Shown here piece after piece: positions 42,499 to 51,790 of a DNA stretch of 64,000 nucleotides. The position numbers and the translations under genes were made by a program. Position 1 is the first letter of the stretch. Each line of letters starts with the position of its first letter. The stretch is from positions 372,001 through 436,000 of the forward strand of contig NZ_JBHLUE010000004.1 in NCBI RefSeq assembly GCF_042434095.1, read 5' to 3'. The notes beneath the pieces were generated by a model, which did not search any database, was not told the DNA's origin, and saw nothing but the letters and a program-made list of their open reading frames with translations. Source of the DNA: KBS50 sp042434095 (GTDB taxonomy: Bacteria; Actinomycetota; Actinomycetes; Mycobacteriales; Micromonosporaceae).

Positions 42499-43086
42499 TC
42501 ACTCCCCGTCGCGCGCGAGCAGGCCGTCCCGCCGCGCGGTGAGCGCCGGCAGGTCGACCGACACCTTCCACGGGCGCTCCGTGCCGAACAGGTCCGCCGT
42601 GTGCGTCACCTGGTCGTACTCGCGGTTCGCCCCGAGCGCGTACTCGGTCAGCGTGACCTTCTCGTGCAGCGGGTCGACCACCCAGTAGGTCTGCACCCCG
42701 GCGTGCGCGTAGAGCTTCGCCTTGTCGTACATGTCCCGGAAGGTGGAGGTCGGCGAGACCACCTCCACCGCGAGCAGGGCGTCCTTGACCGGCACCGGGG
42801 TGCGGTTGGCCTGCTCGCGCCGGATCACCACGACGTCCGGGCGTGGCTCGTTACGCCGGTCGACCGCCACCGACAGATCGATGGTGACGAGCAGTTCCGG
42901 GGGGCAGTTCGTCTCAAGCGCGAGCAGGAGACGAACGCAGAGATCCTGATGCAGGGCGGTGGGGGAGAGCAAGATCAACCTTCCATTGATCAACTCATAC
43001 GGAAGGTCCTCCGGCAGCTCGCCCAGGTCGTCAACCGTCCACTCACGCCATTCGTGCCACTCGGGCAGGACCGGTGCCGCGCTCAT
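42499..43086 (-). CDS. Uma2-family (DUF820) nuclease-like protein
   Basis: A 195-residue Uma2 protein with YELINGRLILLSP, the RPDVVVIRRE acidic pair, and LAVEVVSPTSTFRDMYDKAKLY. It is related in fold to the protein at 9404-10096. ATG at 43086 has AGGAG six bases upstream. Confidence 0.9.
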   Translation of the reverse strand: MSAAPVLPEWHEWREWTVDDLGELPEDLPYELINGRLILLSPTALHQDLCVRLLLALETNCPPELLVTIDLSVAVDRRNEPRPDVVVIRREQANRTPVPVKDALLAVEVVSPTSTFRDMYDKAKLYAHAGVQTYWVVDPLHEKVTLTEYALGANREYDQVTHTADLFGTERPWKVSVDLPALTARRDGLLARDGE

Positions 43087-43159
43087 GCCATCTCCTTCCA
43101 TGGGGATCTCCTCACCCTAGGCAATCAGAGCAGCACTCACCGCTGCGACACGCTACCGC

Positions 43160-44719
43160 TCAGCCGCGCTTGTCGTCCCGCTTGTTGAGCTTGTTGAAGT
43201 CGAGGTTGGGCAGCTTGAACCCGGGCGGCAGGCCGCCGCCGGCCAGGTCGTTGGGGTCGAGGCCCGGCGGGAGCTGCGGCATGCCGCCGGGGAAGCCGGC
43301 CGGCATCCCGCCGGCCGGACCGACACCGCTGCGCGGCCGCCCGCCACCCTTGGTGCCCTTCCTCTTGTTCTTGGGCGACTTGGTGGCCTTGCGCCGGCCG
43401 GCGCCGGGCAGGCCCATCATGCCGCCCATCTGCTTCATCATCTTCTGCGCGTCGGCGAACCGGTTGAGCAGCTGGTTCACGTCCATCACGGTGACGCCCG
43501 AGCCGTTCGCGATCCGGGACCGGCGGGAGCCGTTGATGATCTTCGGGTTGCTGCGCTCCCCCGGCGTCATCGAGCGGATGATCGCGGTGACCCGGTCGAA
43601 GTGCTTGTCGTCCAGCTCGGCGAGCTGGTCCTTCATCTGCCCCATGCCGGGCATCATGGCCAGCACGTTGGCGATCGGACCCATCCGCCGGACCGCGATG
43701 AGCTGATCGAGGAAGTCCTCCAGCGTGAAGGACTCGCCGCCCATCAGCTTGGCGGTCATCTTCTCCTTCTGATCGGCGTCGAAGGCCTGCTCGGCCTGCT
43801 CGATCAGGGTGAGGACATCGCCCATGCCGAGGATCCGGCTGGCCATCCGGTCCGGGTGGAAGACGTCGAAGTCCTCCAGCTTCTCGCCCGTGGAGGCGAA
43901 CAGGATCGGCTGGCCGGTCACCTCGCGGACCGACAGCGCGGCACCACCGCGGGCGTCGCCGTCCAGCTTGGAGAGCACCACGCCGCTGATCCCGACGCCG
44001 TCCCGGAACGCCTCGGCGGTGCGTACGGCGTCCTGGCCGACCATCGCGTCGATGACGAAGATGACCTCGTCGGGGTCCACCGCGTCGCGAATGTTGGCGG
44101 CCTGCGCCATCATCTCGGCGTCGATGCCCAGCCGGCCGGCGGTGTCGACGATGACAATGTCCCGGGCGGCCCGCCGAGCGTGCTCGATCGAGTCCCGCGC
44201 CACCCGCACCGGGTCGCCGACGCCGCTGCCGGGCTCCGGGGCGTACACCTCGACCCCGGCCCGACCACCGAGCACCTGGAGCTGCTGCACGGCGTTGGGT
44301 CGCTGGAGGTCGGCGGCCACGAGCAGCGGCTGGTGACCCTGGCCCTTGAGCCACCGGGCCAGCTTGCCGGCCAGCGTGGTCTTACCGGAACCCTGCAGGC
44401 CGGCCAGCATGATCACGGTCGGCGGCTGCTTGGCGAACTGGAGCCGGCGGCCCTCGCCGCCGAGCACCCCGACGAGCTCCTCGTGGACGATCTTGATGAC
44501 CTGCTGCGCCGGGTTGAGGGCCTGGGACACCTCGGCGCCGCGGGCCCGCTCCTTGACCCGGGAGATGAAGCCCTTGACCACGGGCAGGGCGACATCGGCC
44601 TCCAGCAACGCCAGGCGGATCTCCCGCGCGGTGGCGTCGATATCGGCGTCGGTGAGCCGGCCCTTGCCACGGAGCTTGGTGAAAATCCCGGACAGGCGGT
44701 CACTCAAGGTGTCAAACAC
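43160..44719 (-). CDS. ffh: Signal recognition particle protein
   Basis: Ffh binds signal peptides and delivers ribosomes to the membrane with FtsY. The 519-residue protein has the N-domain, GTPase motifs GLQGSGKTT, DTAGRLGIDAEM and SKLDGDARGG, and a Met-rich M domain (MMPGMGQMKD, MMKQMGGMMGLPG). Start is GTG at 44719. Its receptor gene, ftsY, is at 54095. Confidence 0.97.
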   Translation of the reverse strand: MFDTLSDRLSGIFTKLRGKGRLTDADIDATAREIRLALLEADVALPVVKGFISRVKERARGAEVSQALNPAQQVIKIVHEELVGVLGGEGRRLQFAKQPPTVIMLAGLQGSGKTTLAGKLARWLKGQGHQPLLVAADLQRPNAVQQLQVLGGRAGVEVYAPEPGSGVGDPVRVARDSIEHARRAARDIVIVDTAGRLGIDAEMMAQAANIRDAVDPDEVIFVIDAMVGQDAVRTAEAFRDGVGISGVVLSKLDGDARGGAALSVREVTGQPILFASTGEKLEDFDVFHPDRMASRILGMGDVLTLIEQAEQAFDADQKEKMTAKLMGGESFTLEDFLDQLIAVRRMGPIANVLAMMPGMGQMKDQLAELDDKHFDRVTAIIRSMTPGERSNPKIINGSRRSRIANGSGVTVMDVNQLLNRFADAQKMMKQMGGMMGLPGAGRRKATKSPKNKRKGTKGGGRPRSGVGPAGGMPAGFPGGMPQLPPGLDPNDLAGGGLPPGFKLPNLDFNKLNKRDDKRG

Positions 44720-44818
44720 GGCTTAGCATCCCGTTTGTCGTAATTTCACCCGAACATCTCGGTCCGGGCGCTCGTCCCCCTCCGCAAGGGTAACGGTCGG
44801 TCCGGCGCCCCGCTTCCA

Positions 44819-44908
44819 GGCCGGCCGCCGGGCCCCGCCGCCCCGCCGGCCGCCGGCCGCCGCCCCGCCGGCCGCCGCCGCGGCGGCCGCCGGCCGGCGG
44901 CCGGCGGC
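44819..44908. repeat. 90-bp block with no A or T
   Basis: Between ffh and the response regulator gene, 90 successive bases are G or C, made of CCGCCGG and GGCCGCC units. They include the odd palindrome GGCCGCCGCCGCGGCGGCC. It directly follows the regulator stop and may form a very stable hairpin. Confidence 0.9.
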
Positions 44909-45565
44909 TCAGGGCTCGACCAGGCCGGACTGATAGGCGAAGACGACCAGTTGGGCACGGTCGCGGGCGCCGAGCTTGGTCATCGCCCGGCTGACATGGG
45001 TACGCGCCGTCGCCGGGCTCACCACCAGCCGGGCGCCGATCTCGTCGTTGCTCAGCCCCTCGCCCACCAGCCCCACGATCTCGCGCTCCCGCTCGGTCAG
45101 CATGGCCAGCCGGGGATGCGGCCGGAGCACCCGGGACGGCCGGGTGGCGAACTCCCGCACGACCCGCCGGGTCACCGACGGAGACAGCAGCGCCTCCCCC
45201 TCCGCCACCAGCCGGACCGCCCGGAGCAGCTCGGCCGGCCGGGTGTCCTTGATCAGGAACCCGCTGGCGCCGTGCCGCAGCGCGTCGAAGACGTACTCGT
45301 CCAGCTCGAAGGTGGTCAGCACGATCACCCGGGTGCCGGCCAGCTGCGGATCGGCGACGATCCGCCGGGTGGCCTCGATGCCGTCGATGCCCGGCATCCG
45401 CACGTCCATGAGCACCACGTCCGGCCGCTCGGCCCGGGCCGCCGCCACCGCGGCCAGCCCGTCGGCCGCCTCGCCGGCCAGCGCCATCCCGTCCTCGTTC
45501 TCCAGCAGGGTGCGCAGTCCCAACCGGACCAGGTCCTGGTCGTCGGCGATCAGCACCCGGATCAT
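44909..45565 (-). CDS. NarL/FixJ-type response regulator
   Basis: A 218-residue regulator. The receiver domain has VLIADDQDLVR, phospho-acceptor Asp in VVLMDVRMPG and Lys in LIKDTRP. A LuxR-type HTH is at residues 155-210 (LTEREREIVGLVGEGLSNDEIGARL). GTGA-type overlap with the kinase gene upstream shows one operon. Possible operator at 47259. Confidence 0.95.
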   Translation of the reverse strand: MIRVLIADDQDLVRLGLRTLLENEDGMALAGEAADGLAAVAAARAERPDVVLMDVRMPGIDGIEATRRIVADPQLAGTRVIVLTTFELDEYVFDALRHGASGFLIKDTRPAELLRAVRLVAEGEALLSPSVTRRVVREFATRPSRVLRPHPRLAMLTEREREIVGLVGEGLSNDEIGARLVVSPATARTHVSRAMTKLGARDRAQLVVFAYQSGLVEP

Positions 45566-47058
45566 CGCCTGGGCTCCGCCGCCGAGGGCCCGGCCGCGGC
45601 CGACCCGCCGGGCCCGGAGGCCGACCCGCCCGTCCCGGACGTCGACCCACCCGTCCCTCGCGTCGACCCACCCGGGCCCGTCGCGCCCGTCCCCGGCGTC
45701 GACTCACCCGGGTCCGACGCGCTCGTCCCCGGCTCCGACCCGCCCGTCCCCCGCGTCGACCCACCCGGGTCCGACGCGCCCGTCCCCGGCGTCGACCCAT
45801 CCGGGTCCGCCACCGACGGTCCGGCCGCCGAGGGCCCCGCCGCCGGCCCACCCGGCACAGTGGCCGGCGGACACGGCGACGCCGTCGGCAGGCCCCCCTC
45901 GGCCGGGCGCCCCGGTCGCGGTTCCGCGGGGATCCGGGCGTACACCCGGAAGCCGCCGCCGGCCCGCGGCCCGGCCCGGAACGACCCGCCCAGCGCGGTG
46001 ACCCGCTCCCGCATGCCGGCGATGCCGTGTCCCGGAACCGTGGCCGCCCTCGCCGGCTCGGCCCGCCCGGTGTCGACCACCTCCACCGTCACCTCCTGCT
46101 CGCCGTACCCCACCAGCACCTCGGCGGTCACCCCCGGCCCGGCGTGCCGCAGCACGTTGGTGAGGGACTCCTGCACCACCCGATAGGCCGCCAGGTCCAC
46201 CGCCGCCGGCAGCTCCCGGTGGGCGCCGTGCACGGTCACCGTCACGGGTACGCCCGCCGCGGACAGTCTCTCCCGCAGCTCCGACAGTTGGCCCAGCCCG
46301 GGGGCCGGTCGCCGGTCGTCGCCGCGGCGGACCACCGCGAGCGTCACGCGCAGCTCGTCCAGGGCCTCCCGGCTGGTACGGGCGATCGCCGCGAGTGCCG
46401 TCTCGGCCTGCTCGGGCCGCTTCGGCAGCAGGTGCAGGGCGATCTCGGCCTGCATGTTGATGGCGGCCAGCCCGTGGCCCACCACGTCGTGCACCTCCTG
46501 GGCGATCCGCAGCCGCTCGTCGTCGGCCTGCCGACGCGCCCGCGCGGCCCGGTCCCGGGCGGTGGCCTCGCGGGTGATCCGCACCGTCACCCCGAGCGCG
46601 AACGGCACCACCGTCCACGCCGACGCCGGCAGCACGCCGGCCAGGCCGACCGCGGCCCCCCGGGACCACAGCACGTGCCCGGCCAGCACCAGCGTGGCCA
46701 GCGCCGCGGCGCCCGCCGCCCGGCGCACCGGCACCCGCACGGCCACCGTGTAGACGGCAAGCAGGCAGCCGATCAGCACCGGCCCGTACGGGTAGCCGGC
46801 CACCAGGTAGCCGGCCGCGGCCGGCACGACGACCGTGAGGGCGCCCAGCGGCCAGCGCCGCCGGACGGCCAGCGGCATGGTGGCCACGGCGATGAGCACC
46901 CGCCCGAGCCCGTCGAGCGGGACCGAGCCCGGCTGGTGTTCCCCGGCCAGCGGGGTGGCGAACAGGCTGAACGCGCACAGCGCGAGCGCCAGGGCGGCGT
47001 CGGCGACGAGGTCCCGGACCGCCGGCTCCCGCTCCGCCGCGCCGCTCATCCGCCGCAT
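45562..47058 (-). CDS. NarL-system sensor histidine kinase
   Basis: A 498-residue kinase with four to five N-terminal membrane helices, the HisKA_3 box (RIAQEVHDVVGHGLAAINMQAEIA) and an ATPase domain (YRVVQESLTNVLRHAG, GHGIAGMRERV). A 110-residue Gly/Thr/Ser/Pro tail (repeats of GSTRGTGG and DPGGSTPGTG) follows. ATG at 47058 lies four bases after the small membrane ORF; ATG 47049 and GTG 47076 are alternatives. The stimulus is unknown. Confidence 0.9.
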   Translation of the reverse strand: MRRMSGAAEREPAVRDLVADAALALALCAFSLFATPLAGEHQPGSVPLDGLGRVLIAVATMPLAVRRRWPLGALTVVVPAAAGYLVAGYPYGPVLIGCLLAVYTVAVRVPVRRAAGAAALATLVLAGHVLWSRGAAVGLAGVLPASAWTVVPFALGVTVRITREATARDRAARARRQADDERLRIAQEVHDVVGHGLAAINMQAEIALHLLPKRPEQAETALAAIARTSREALDELRVTLAVVRRGDDRRPAPGLGQLSELRERLSAAGVPVTVTVHGAHRELPAAVDLAAYRVVQESLTNVLRHAGPGVTAEVLVGYGEQEVTVEVVDTGRAEPARAATVPGHGIAGMRERVTALGGSFRAGPRAGGGFRVYARIPAEPRPGRPAEGGLPTASPCPPATVPGGPAAGPSAAGPSVADPDGSTPGTGASDPGGSTRGTGGSEPGTSASDPGESTPGTGATGPGGSTRGTGGSTSGTGGSASGPGGSAAAGPSAAEPRR

Positions 47059-47062
47059 GGCA

Positions 47063-47200
47063 TCACAGGATGTCACGCCGGCGCCGGCACGCCGCCACCG
47101 ACAGCGCCAACCCCACGAGGTACGTCCCCACCACCACCACCGCGGCCTGCGCGTCGCCGACGGCCCGGACCGGCGGTGGTTCGCGGCTGGCTTCCGTCAT
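47063..47200 (-). CDS. Predicted 45-residue membrane protein
   Basis: A short ORF starts MTEASREPPPVRA, has one membrane helix (AAVVVVGTYLVGLALSVAAC), and ends RRRRDIL, a cytoplasmic positive cluster. It stops four bases before the kinase ATG. GGGGAG lies close to its ATG, a little nearer than ideal. It may be a small partner of the kinase; there is no family match I can name. Confidence 0.5.
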   Translation of the reverse strand: MTEASREPPPVRAVGDAQAAVVVVGTYLVGLALSVAACRRRRDIL

Positions 47201-47258
47201 GCTCCCCACGATGCCCGCCGGACCCGCCCGTCCGCGTCACCCCCCGGGCGTCATCCCG

Positions 47259-47278
47259 GGTACGTCCGCTGACGTACC
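47259..47278. promoter_or_regulatory. Palindrome upstream of two-component operon
   Basis: GGTACGTC-CGCT-GACGTACC is a perfect 8-bp inverted repeat with a four-base spacer, 59 bp upstream of the small membrane ORF. NarL-type regulators often bind such dyads in their own promoters, so autoregulation is possible. Confidence 0.45.
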
Positions 47279-47304
47279 GGGCCGCGCATCGCTGACGGCC
47301 AGCG

Positions 47305-47358
47305 GTTAGGAGGGGGCCCTTCCTATACAGAAGGCGATAACAAGGGGCCCTTCCTTAC
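47305..47358 (-). repeat. Dispersed GGGGCCC element, copy E
   Basis: GTTAGGAGGGGGCCC, then TATACAGAAGGCGATAA and AAGGGGCCCTTCCTTAC. The last TTA is the TAA stop codon of glnD, so the element provides the stop. Confidence 0.9.
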
Positions 47359-49814
47359 GCGGCGGCGAGGACGGCGGCCTCGACCCGGTCCCGTTCGGCG
47401 GGGACGGACCAGTCCCCCTCCAGATAGAACGCGTCCACCACGTCGGCGCCGAGGGTGCTCACCCGGGCCGCCCGGACGAGCGCGCCGGCCGCGTCGAGGG
47501 CCGCGGTCACCCGGTGCAGCAGCCCGGCACCGTCCGCGGCGCGCAGTTCCAGCACGGTGGCGCCGGTGGCGGCGCCGCGGTGCCAGACCACCCGCGGCGC
47601 GGCGCCGGGCGGCGGGGCCGGCCGGATCCGCAGCCGGCGGGTCACTGAGTCGTCCCCGTTCAGCACCCGGCGAAGGTCCGCGGCCAGCGCGGCCGGGTCC
47701 GGCGGGCTGCCGTAGCGGGCCTGCACCCGGCACTGCACGAGGGCCCGTCCGGCCACCACGCACGCGTCGGCGGTCAGCACCTCGAGCCGGTGCGCCGCCA
47801 GGCAGCCGGCGACCGCCGCGAGCAGTCCGCGCCGGTCCGCGGCCGCCACGACCACCCCGTCCCGGCTGATCCGCACCGCCGGCAGCGGGCCGGCCACCAG
47901 GGCCGGGTCGGGCTCCGGCGGGGCCGGCAGCCGTCCGGTGTCGAGCGCCGTGCGTACCCGGTCGACCAGCTCGGCCACCAGCCGCGCCTTCCAGTCCGAC
48001 CAGGCCGCCGGGCCGGTGGCCCGGGCGTCGGCCCGGACCAGCCCGTGCAGCAGTTCCAGCGTGCCGGGGTCGCCGACCGCGTCGACCACCGCGGCGATGG
48101 TGACCGGGTCCGACAGGTCGCGCCGGGTGGCCACCTCGGGCAGCAGCAGGTGGTGCCGGACCAGCCGCCGTACCGTGTCCACCTCGGCGGGCGGCAGCCC
48201 GATCCGGGCGGCCACCGCGCCGGCCACCGGGGCGCCGGTCTCGCTGTGGTCGCCGCCGGGCAGGCCCTTGCCGACGTCGTGCAGCAGGGCGCCGAGCAGC
48301 AGCAGATCCGGCCGCTCCACCTCGCGGGCGTACCGCCCGGCCTCGGCGGCGGTGACCACCAGGTGCCGATCCAGGGTGAACCGGTGCACCGGGTTGTGCT
48401 GCGGCAGGCTGCGCATCCGGGGCCACTCCGGCAGCCAACCGTCGACCAGCCCGTACCGGTCGCAGGTTTCCCAGGTGGGCACCAGGCCGTCGCCCGCGCC
48501 GAGCAGCCGGAACAGCGCGGACCGGGCGGCTGGAGGCCACGGCGTCGGCAGCGGCGCCGCGTACGCGGCGAGCCATTCGCAGGTGGCCCGGGCGATGGGT
48601 AGCCGGTGCGTGGCCGCGGCCGCGGCCACCCGCAGCGCCAGGCTCGGGTCGGGTCGCGGCCCGATGGCGGTACGGGCCAGCACCAGCTCGCCGTCCTGCT
48701 CGACCACGTCCGGCGCCACCGGCCGGCGGCTGGGTCCACCGACCCGCGGGGTACGGCCGGCCGCCCGACCGCCGGACGCGGGAGCACCGGAAGCGGGAAC
48801 GCCGAACGCGGGAACGCCGGAAGCGGGAGCGCCACTGCTGCGCGCGGCCCGCAGCCGGGACGCCGCCCGCCACGCGTCGTCGAGGGCGTGCCGGACCGTC
48901 CGGGCGTCCCCGGCCACCCGGCGCAGCAGCACGTCGCCGGGATCGGTGGTGGCGGATCCGTCCGCCGCCACCGCCGTCCCGACACCTGCCCCCGCGTCTC
49001 GCGCCGTCCCGTTCGGGTGGGGGTGGCCGGGCGCGGGGTCGCGCTGGCTCTGGCCCAGGCCCAGCAGCTCGGCCACGGCGGCCCGTTCCTGCGCCACCAG
49101 CCGGTCCACCCGGCGGCCGGTGGCCAGGTGCAGCGCGTCGCGGGTGTCCAACAGCCGCCGGTGGGCCGCCCGGACGGCCGGCCGCAACCCGTCGGCCATG
49201 CCGGCCCGGCCGACGGCCCGCAGCACGCCCACGTCGCGCAGCCCGCCGGCGGCCTCCTTCAGGTCGCCCTCGAGCAGGAATGCCAGCTCGCCGTGGGCCG
49301 CCCAGCGCGCCTCGGTCAGCTCGCGCAGCCGGGGCAGGCGGCGCGGCGCGGTGCGCCGCCACAGGTCGGCCGCGGCCGAGATCAGGCCGGCGGACAGCTC
49401 CCGGTCACCGGCCAGGTGCCGGGCGTCCAGCAGGCCGAGCGCCACCTTGAGGTCGTCGTGGGCCACCGACAGCGCCTCGGGCACCGTCCGGACCGAGTGG
49501 TCCAGGCCATACCGGGCGTCCCAGATCGGGTACCAGAGCGCCGCGGCCAGGTCCGCGATGCCGGCCATCCCGCGGTGCAGCAGCACCAGGTCCAGGTCGC
49601 CATAGGGCGCGCACTCCCGCCGGCCCAGCCCGCCGACCGCCAGCAGCGCGACCCCGGTGGCCGGGAACTCGGCCGGCAGCAGGGTGGTCAGCCAATCGTC
49701 GAGCGCCGCCGCCCGCTGCGCGCGGGCGGCGGCGCCGACGCTCCCGGCGCCGCCGCCGGTCAAGGAGCGCGCGTCGGCCGAACCAGCCGGGGATGATGCG
49801 CTCTCCTCGATCAT
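47355..49814 (-). CDS. glnD: PII nucleotidylyltransferase GlnD
   Basis: GlnD modifies and demodifies PII in response to nitrogen status. The 819-residue protein has an N-terminal nucleotidyltransferase site (GGLGRRECAPYGDLDLVLLH), an HD domain (LLLLGALLHDVGKGLPGGDHSETGA) and two ACT domains at the C-terminus. An Ala/Pro/Gly/Ser insert near residue 330 has pentapeptide-like repeats (GVPAFGVPASGAPASG). The actinobacterial enzyme usually adenylylates PII. Third gene of amt-glnB-glnD. Confidence 0.95.
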   Translation of the reverse strand: MIEESASSPAGSADARSLTGGGAGSVGAAARAQRAAALDDWLTTLLPAEFPATGVALLAVGGLGRRECAPYGDLDLVLLHRGMAGIADLAAALWYPIWDARYGLDHSVRTVPEALSVAHDDLKVALGLLDARHLAGDRELSAGLISAAADLWRRTAPRRLPRLRELTEARWAAHGELAFLLEGDLKEAAGGLRDVGVLRAVGRAGMADGLRPAVRAAHRRLLDTRDALHLATGRRVDRLVAQERAAVAELLGLGQSQRDPAPGHPHPNGTARDAGAGVGTAVAADGSATTDPGDVLLRRVAGDARTVRHALDDAWRAASRLRAARSSGAPASGVPAFGVPASGAPASGGRAAGRTPRVGGPSRRPVAPDVVEQDGELVLARTAIGPRPDPSLALRVAAAAATHRLPIARATCEWLAAYAAPLPTPWPPAARSALFRLLGAGDGLVPTWETCDRYGLVDGWLPEWPRMRSLPQHNPVHRFTLDRHLVVTAAEAGRYAREVERPDLLLLGALLHDVGKGLPGGDHSETGAPVAGAVAARIGLPPAEVDTVRRLVRHHLLLPEVATRRDLSDPVTIAAVVDAVGDPGTLELLHGLVRADARATGPAAWSDWKARLVAELVDRVRTALDTGRLPAPPEPDPALVAGPLPAVRISRDGVVVAAADRRGLLAAVAGCLAAHRLEVLTADACVVAGRALVQCRVQARYGSPPDPAALAADLRRVLNGDDSVTRRLRIRPAPPPGAAPRVVWHRGAATGATVLELRAADGAGLLHRVTAALDAAGALVRAARVSTLGADVVDAFYLEGDWSVPAERDRVEAAVLAAA

Positions 49815-49852
49815 CGGAAGCGTCCGGGACGTACGTTCACCGGCTTCACGGC

Positions 49853-50191
49853 CTAGAGCGCGTCCAGGCCGCGCTCGCCGGTGCGGACCCGGACGACGTC
49901 CTCGACGGCCGTCACCCAGACCTTCCCGTCACCGATCTTTCCGGTACGGGCGGCGCCCACCACGGCATCGACGATCTTGTCGACGTCCATCTCGTCGGTG
50001 AGCACCTCCACCCGGATCTTCGGGAGGAACTCGACGGTGTACTCGGCGCCCCGGTACACCTCCGTGTGCCCCTTCTGCCGGCCGTAGCCCTGCACCTCGC
50101 TGACGGTCAGGCCGGCCACGCCCAGGGCGTGCAGCGCCTCCTTGACCGCGTCCAGCTGGTAGGGCTTGATGACCGCGGTCACCAGCTTCAT
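49853..50191 (-). CDS. glnB: Nitrogen regulatory protein PII
   Basis: A 112-residue PII (GlnB/GlnK) that senses ATP/ADP and 2-oxoglutarate and controls Amt. The T-loop GYGRQKGHTEVYRGAEYTVEF includes the modifiable Tyr51, and the B-loop is TGKIGDGKVWV. ATG at 50191 starts the canonical MKLVTAVIKP. It lies 27 bp after amt. Confidence 0.97.
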   Translation of the reverse strand: MKLVTAVIKPYQLDAVKEALHALGVAGLTVSEVQGYGRQKGHTEVYRGAEYTVEFLPKIRVEVLTDEMDVDKIVDAVVGAARTGKIGDGKVWVTAVEDVVRVRTGERGLDAL

Positions 50192-50218
50192 GTCCAAACC
50201 CTCCATCGCGCAGAAACG

Positions 50219-51706
50219 TTAGCCGGGAATCTTCTCGTCCACATCCGTGCTGCTCGCGTCGACCCGCCGCGGGCCGTCCGAGGCGGCCGGCGTACCGGAT
50301 CGGGACCCGGCGCCGGACGTCGCGGCCGGCGTGCCGGCGCCGGATGTCGCGGCCGGCGTGCCGGCGCCGATGCCGGCCAGCGCGAAGGCCCCGGCGCCGC
50401 CGCCACCGCCGCCGGCGTTGGACAGGTCGTAGCCGCTCTCCGCGTGCTCGGCCACGTCGATCCCGTCCACCTCGGCCTCCGCGGAGGCGCGGAACCCGAT
50501 GGTCTTGGAGATCACCCAGCCGAGCGCGAGGGCCACCCCGAACGACCAGACGGTGACCGAGGCGCTCGCCGCGGCCTGCCGGCCGAGCTGGGTGAGGCCG
50601 CCGCCGTAGAACAGGCCGTCGGAGCCGCCGATCACGTCGCGGATGGCCGGGTTGGCCGAGGTGGCCGCGAACAGGCCCAGCCACAGCGAGCCGATCCACC
50701 CGCCGACGAAGTGCACGCCCACCACGTCGAGCGAGTCGTCGAAGCCGAGCCGGTACTTCAGCCCGACCGCCACCGCGCAGACCGCGCCGGCCACCAGACC
50801 GAGCAGCACCGCCGAGTACGGCGCGATGAAGCCGCAGGCCGGGGTGATCGCGACCAGGCCGGCCACCGCCCCCGAGGAGGCGCCCACCAGGGTCGGCTTG
50901 CCGTTGCGGAGCCACTCCACGACGATCCAGCCGAGCAGCGCGGCGGCCGTGGCCACCTGGGTGTTGATGAACGCCAGCCCGGTCACGCTGTCCACGGTCA
51001 GCTCGGACCCGGCGTTGAAGCCGAACCAGCCGAACCACAGCAGGCCGGCGCCGAGCGCCACGAACGGCACGTTGTGCGGCTTGAAGCTGTCCCGTGGCCA
51101 GCCGATCCGCTTGCCGAGCACGATGGCCAGGGCCAGCGCCGCGGCGCCGGCATTGATGTGCACGGCCGTGCCGCCCGCGAAGTCCAGCGCGTGCAGCTTG
51201 CTGAAGATCCAGCCGCCGCCCCAGATCCAGTGCGCCACCGGCACGTAGACGATCGTGAACCAGCCGAACGCGAACAGCAGCCAGCCGCCGAACTTGGCCC
51301 GGTCCGAGATCGCGCCGCTGATCAGCGCCACGGTGATGACCGCGAAGGTCAGCTGGAAGGCCAGGAAGACGTACGTGGGGATGCCGATCCCACTCGGGTT
51401 GTCGGCCGTGGCGCCCCACAGCTCGGTCGGGAACGTCTTCGTCCCCAGGTATTGCGTGAAGCTTCCGATGATGTTGTTGGCGCCGGTGCCGTCGTTGGTG
51501 CCGAACGCCAACGAGAAGCCGTAGATCAGCCACAGCACCGAGATCAGTCCGATGGTGCTGAAGCTCATCAGCATCATGTTCAGAACGCCCTTGGCCCGGT
51601 TCAGTCCGCCGTAGAACATCGCCAAGCCGGGCGTCATCAGCAGCACAAGCGCAGTCGACACGAGAAGCCACGCGGTATGGCCGTGGTCGATCGTCGCCTC
51701 AGGCAC
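50219..51706 (-). CDS. amt: Ammonium transporter Amt
   Basis: A 495-residue Amt/Mep channel with about 11 helices. The twin His residues are in GGTAVHINAG and GVHFVGGWIGS, and the phenylalanine-gate region is normal. The C-terminal tail after the PII-contact region (SAEAEVDGIDVAEHAESGYD) has GAGTPAATS repeats. GTG at 51706 has GGAGG five bases upstream. It leads amt-glnB-glnD and is preceded by GlnR-like boxes. Confidence 0.96.
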   Translation of the reverse strand: MPEATIDHGHTAWLLVSTALVLLMTPGLAMFYGGLNRAKGVLNMMLMSFSTIGLISVLWLIYGFSLAFGTNDGTGANNIIGSFTQYLGTKTFPTELWGATADNPSGIGIPTYVFLAFQLTFAVITVALISGAISDRAKFGGWLLFAFGWFTIVYVPVAHWIWGGGWIFSKLHALDFAGGTAVHINAGAAALALAIVLGKRIGWPRDSFKPHNVPFVALGAGLLWFGWFGFNAGSELTVDSVTGLAFINTQVATAAALLGWIVVEWLRNGKPTLVGASSGAVAGLVAITPACGFIAPYSAVLLGLVAGAVCAVAVGLKYRLGFDDSLDVVGVHFVGGWIGSLWLGLFAATSANPAIRDVIGGSDGLFYGGGLTQLGRQAAASASVTVWSFGVALALGWVISKTIGFRASAEAEVDGIDVAEHAESGYDLSNAGGGGGGAGAFALAGIGAGTPAATSGAGTPAATSGAGSRSGTPAASDGPRRVDASSTDVDEKIPG

Positions 51707-51790
51707 GCTGGCCTCCTATCGGTGAAGGTCTCCTCCCAGGTCGGGGCCGCGTCGCCCGTCCGCCGGTTGCGGGAAGCTTTCCGGTCCCCT

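Noticed and set aside
47304..47358. Plain intrinsic terminators as the whole explanation of the GGGGCCC elements
   Set aside because: They lack T runs, contain a conserved non-stem core, and two copies lie upstream of genes, so termination alone does not explain them.
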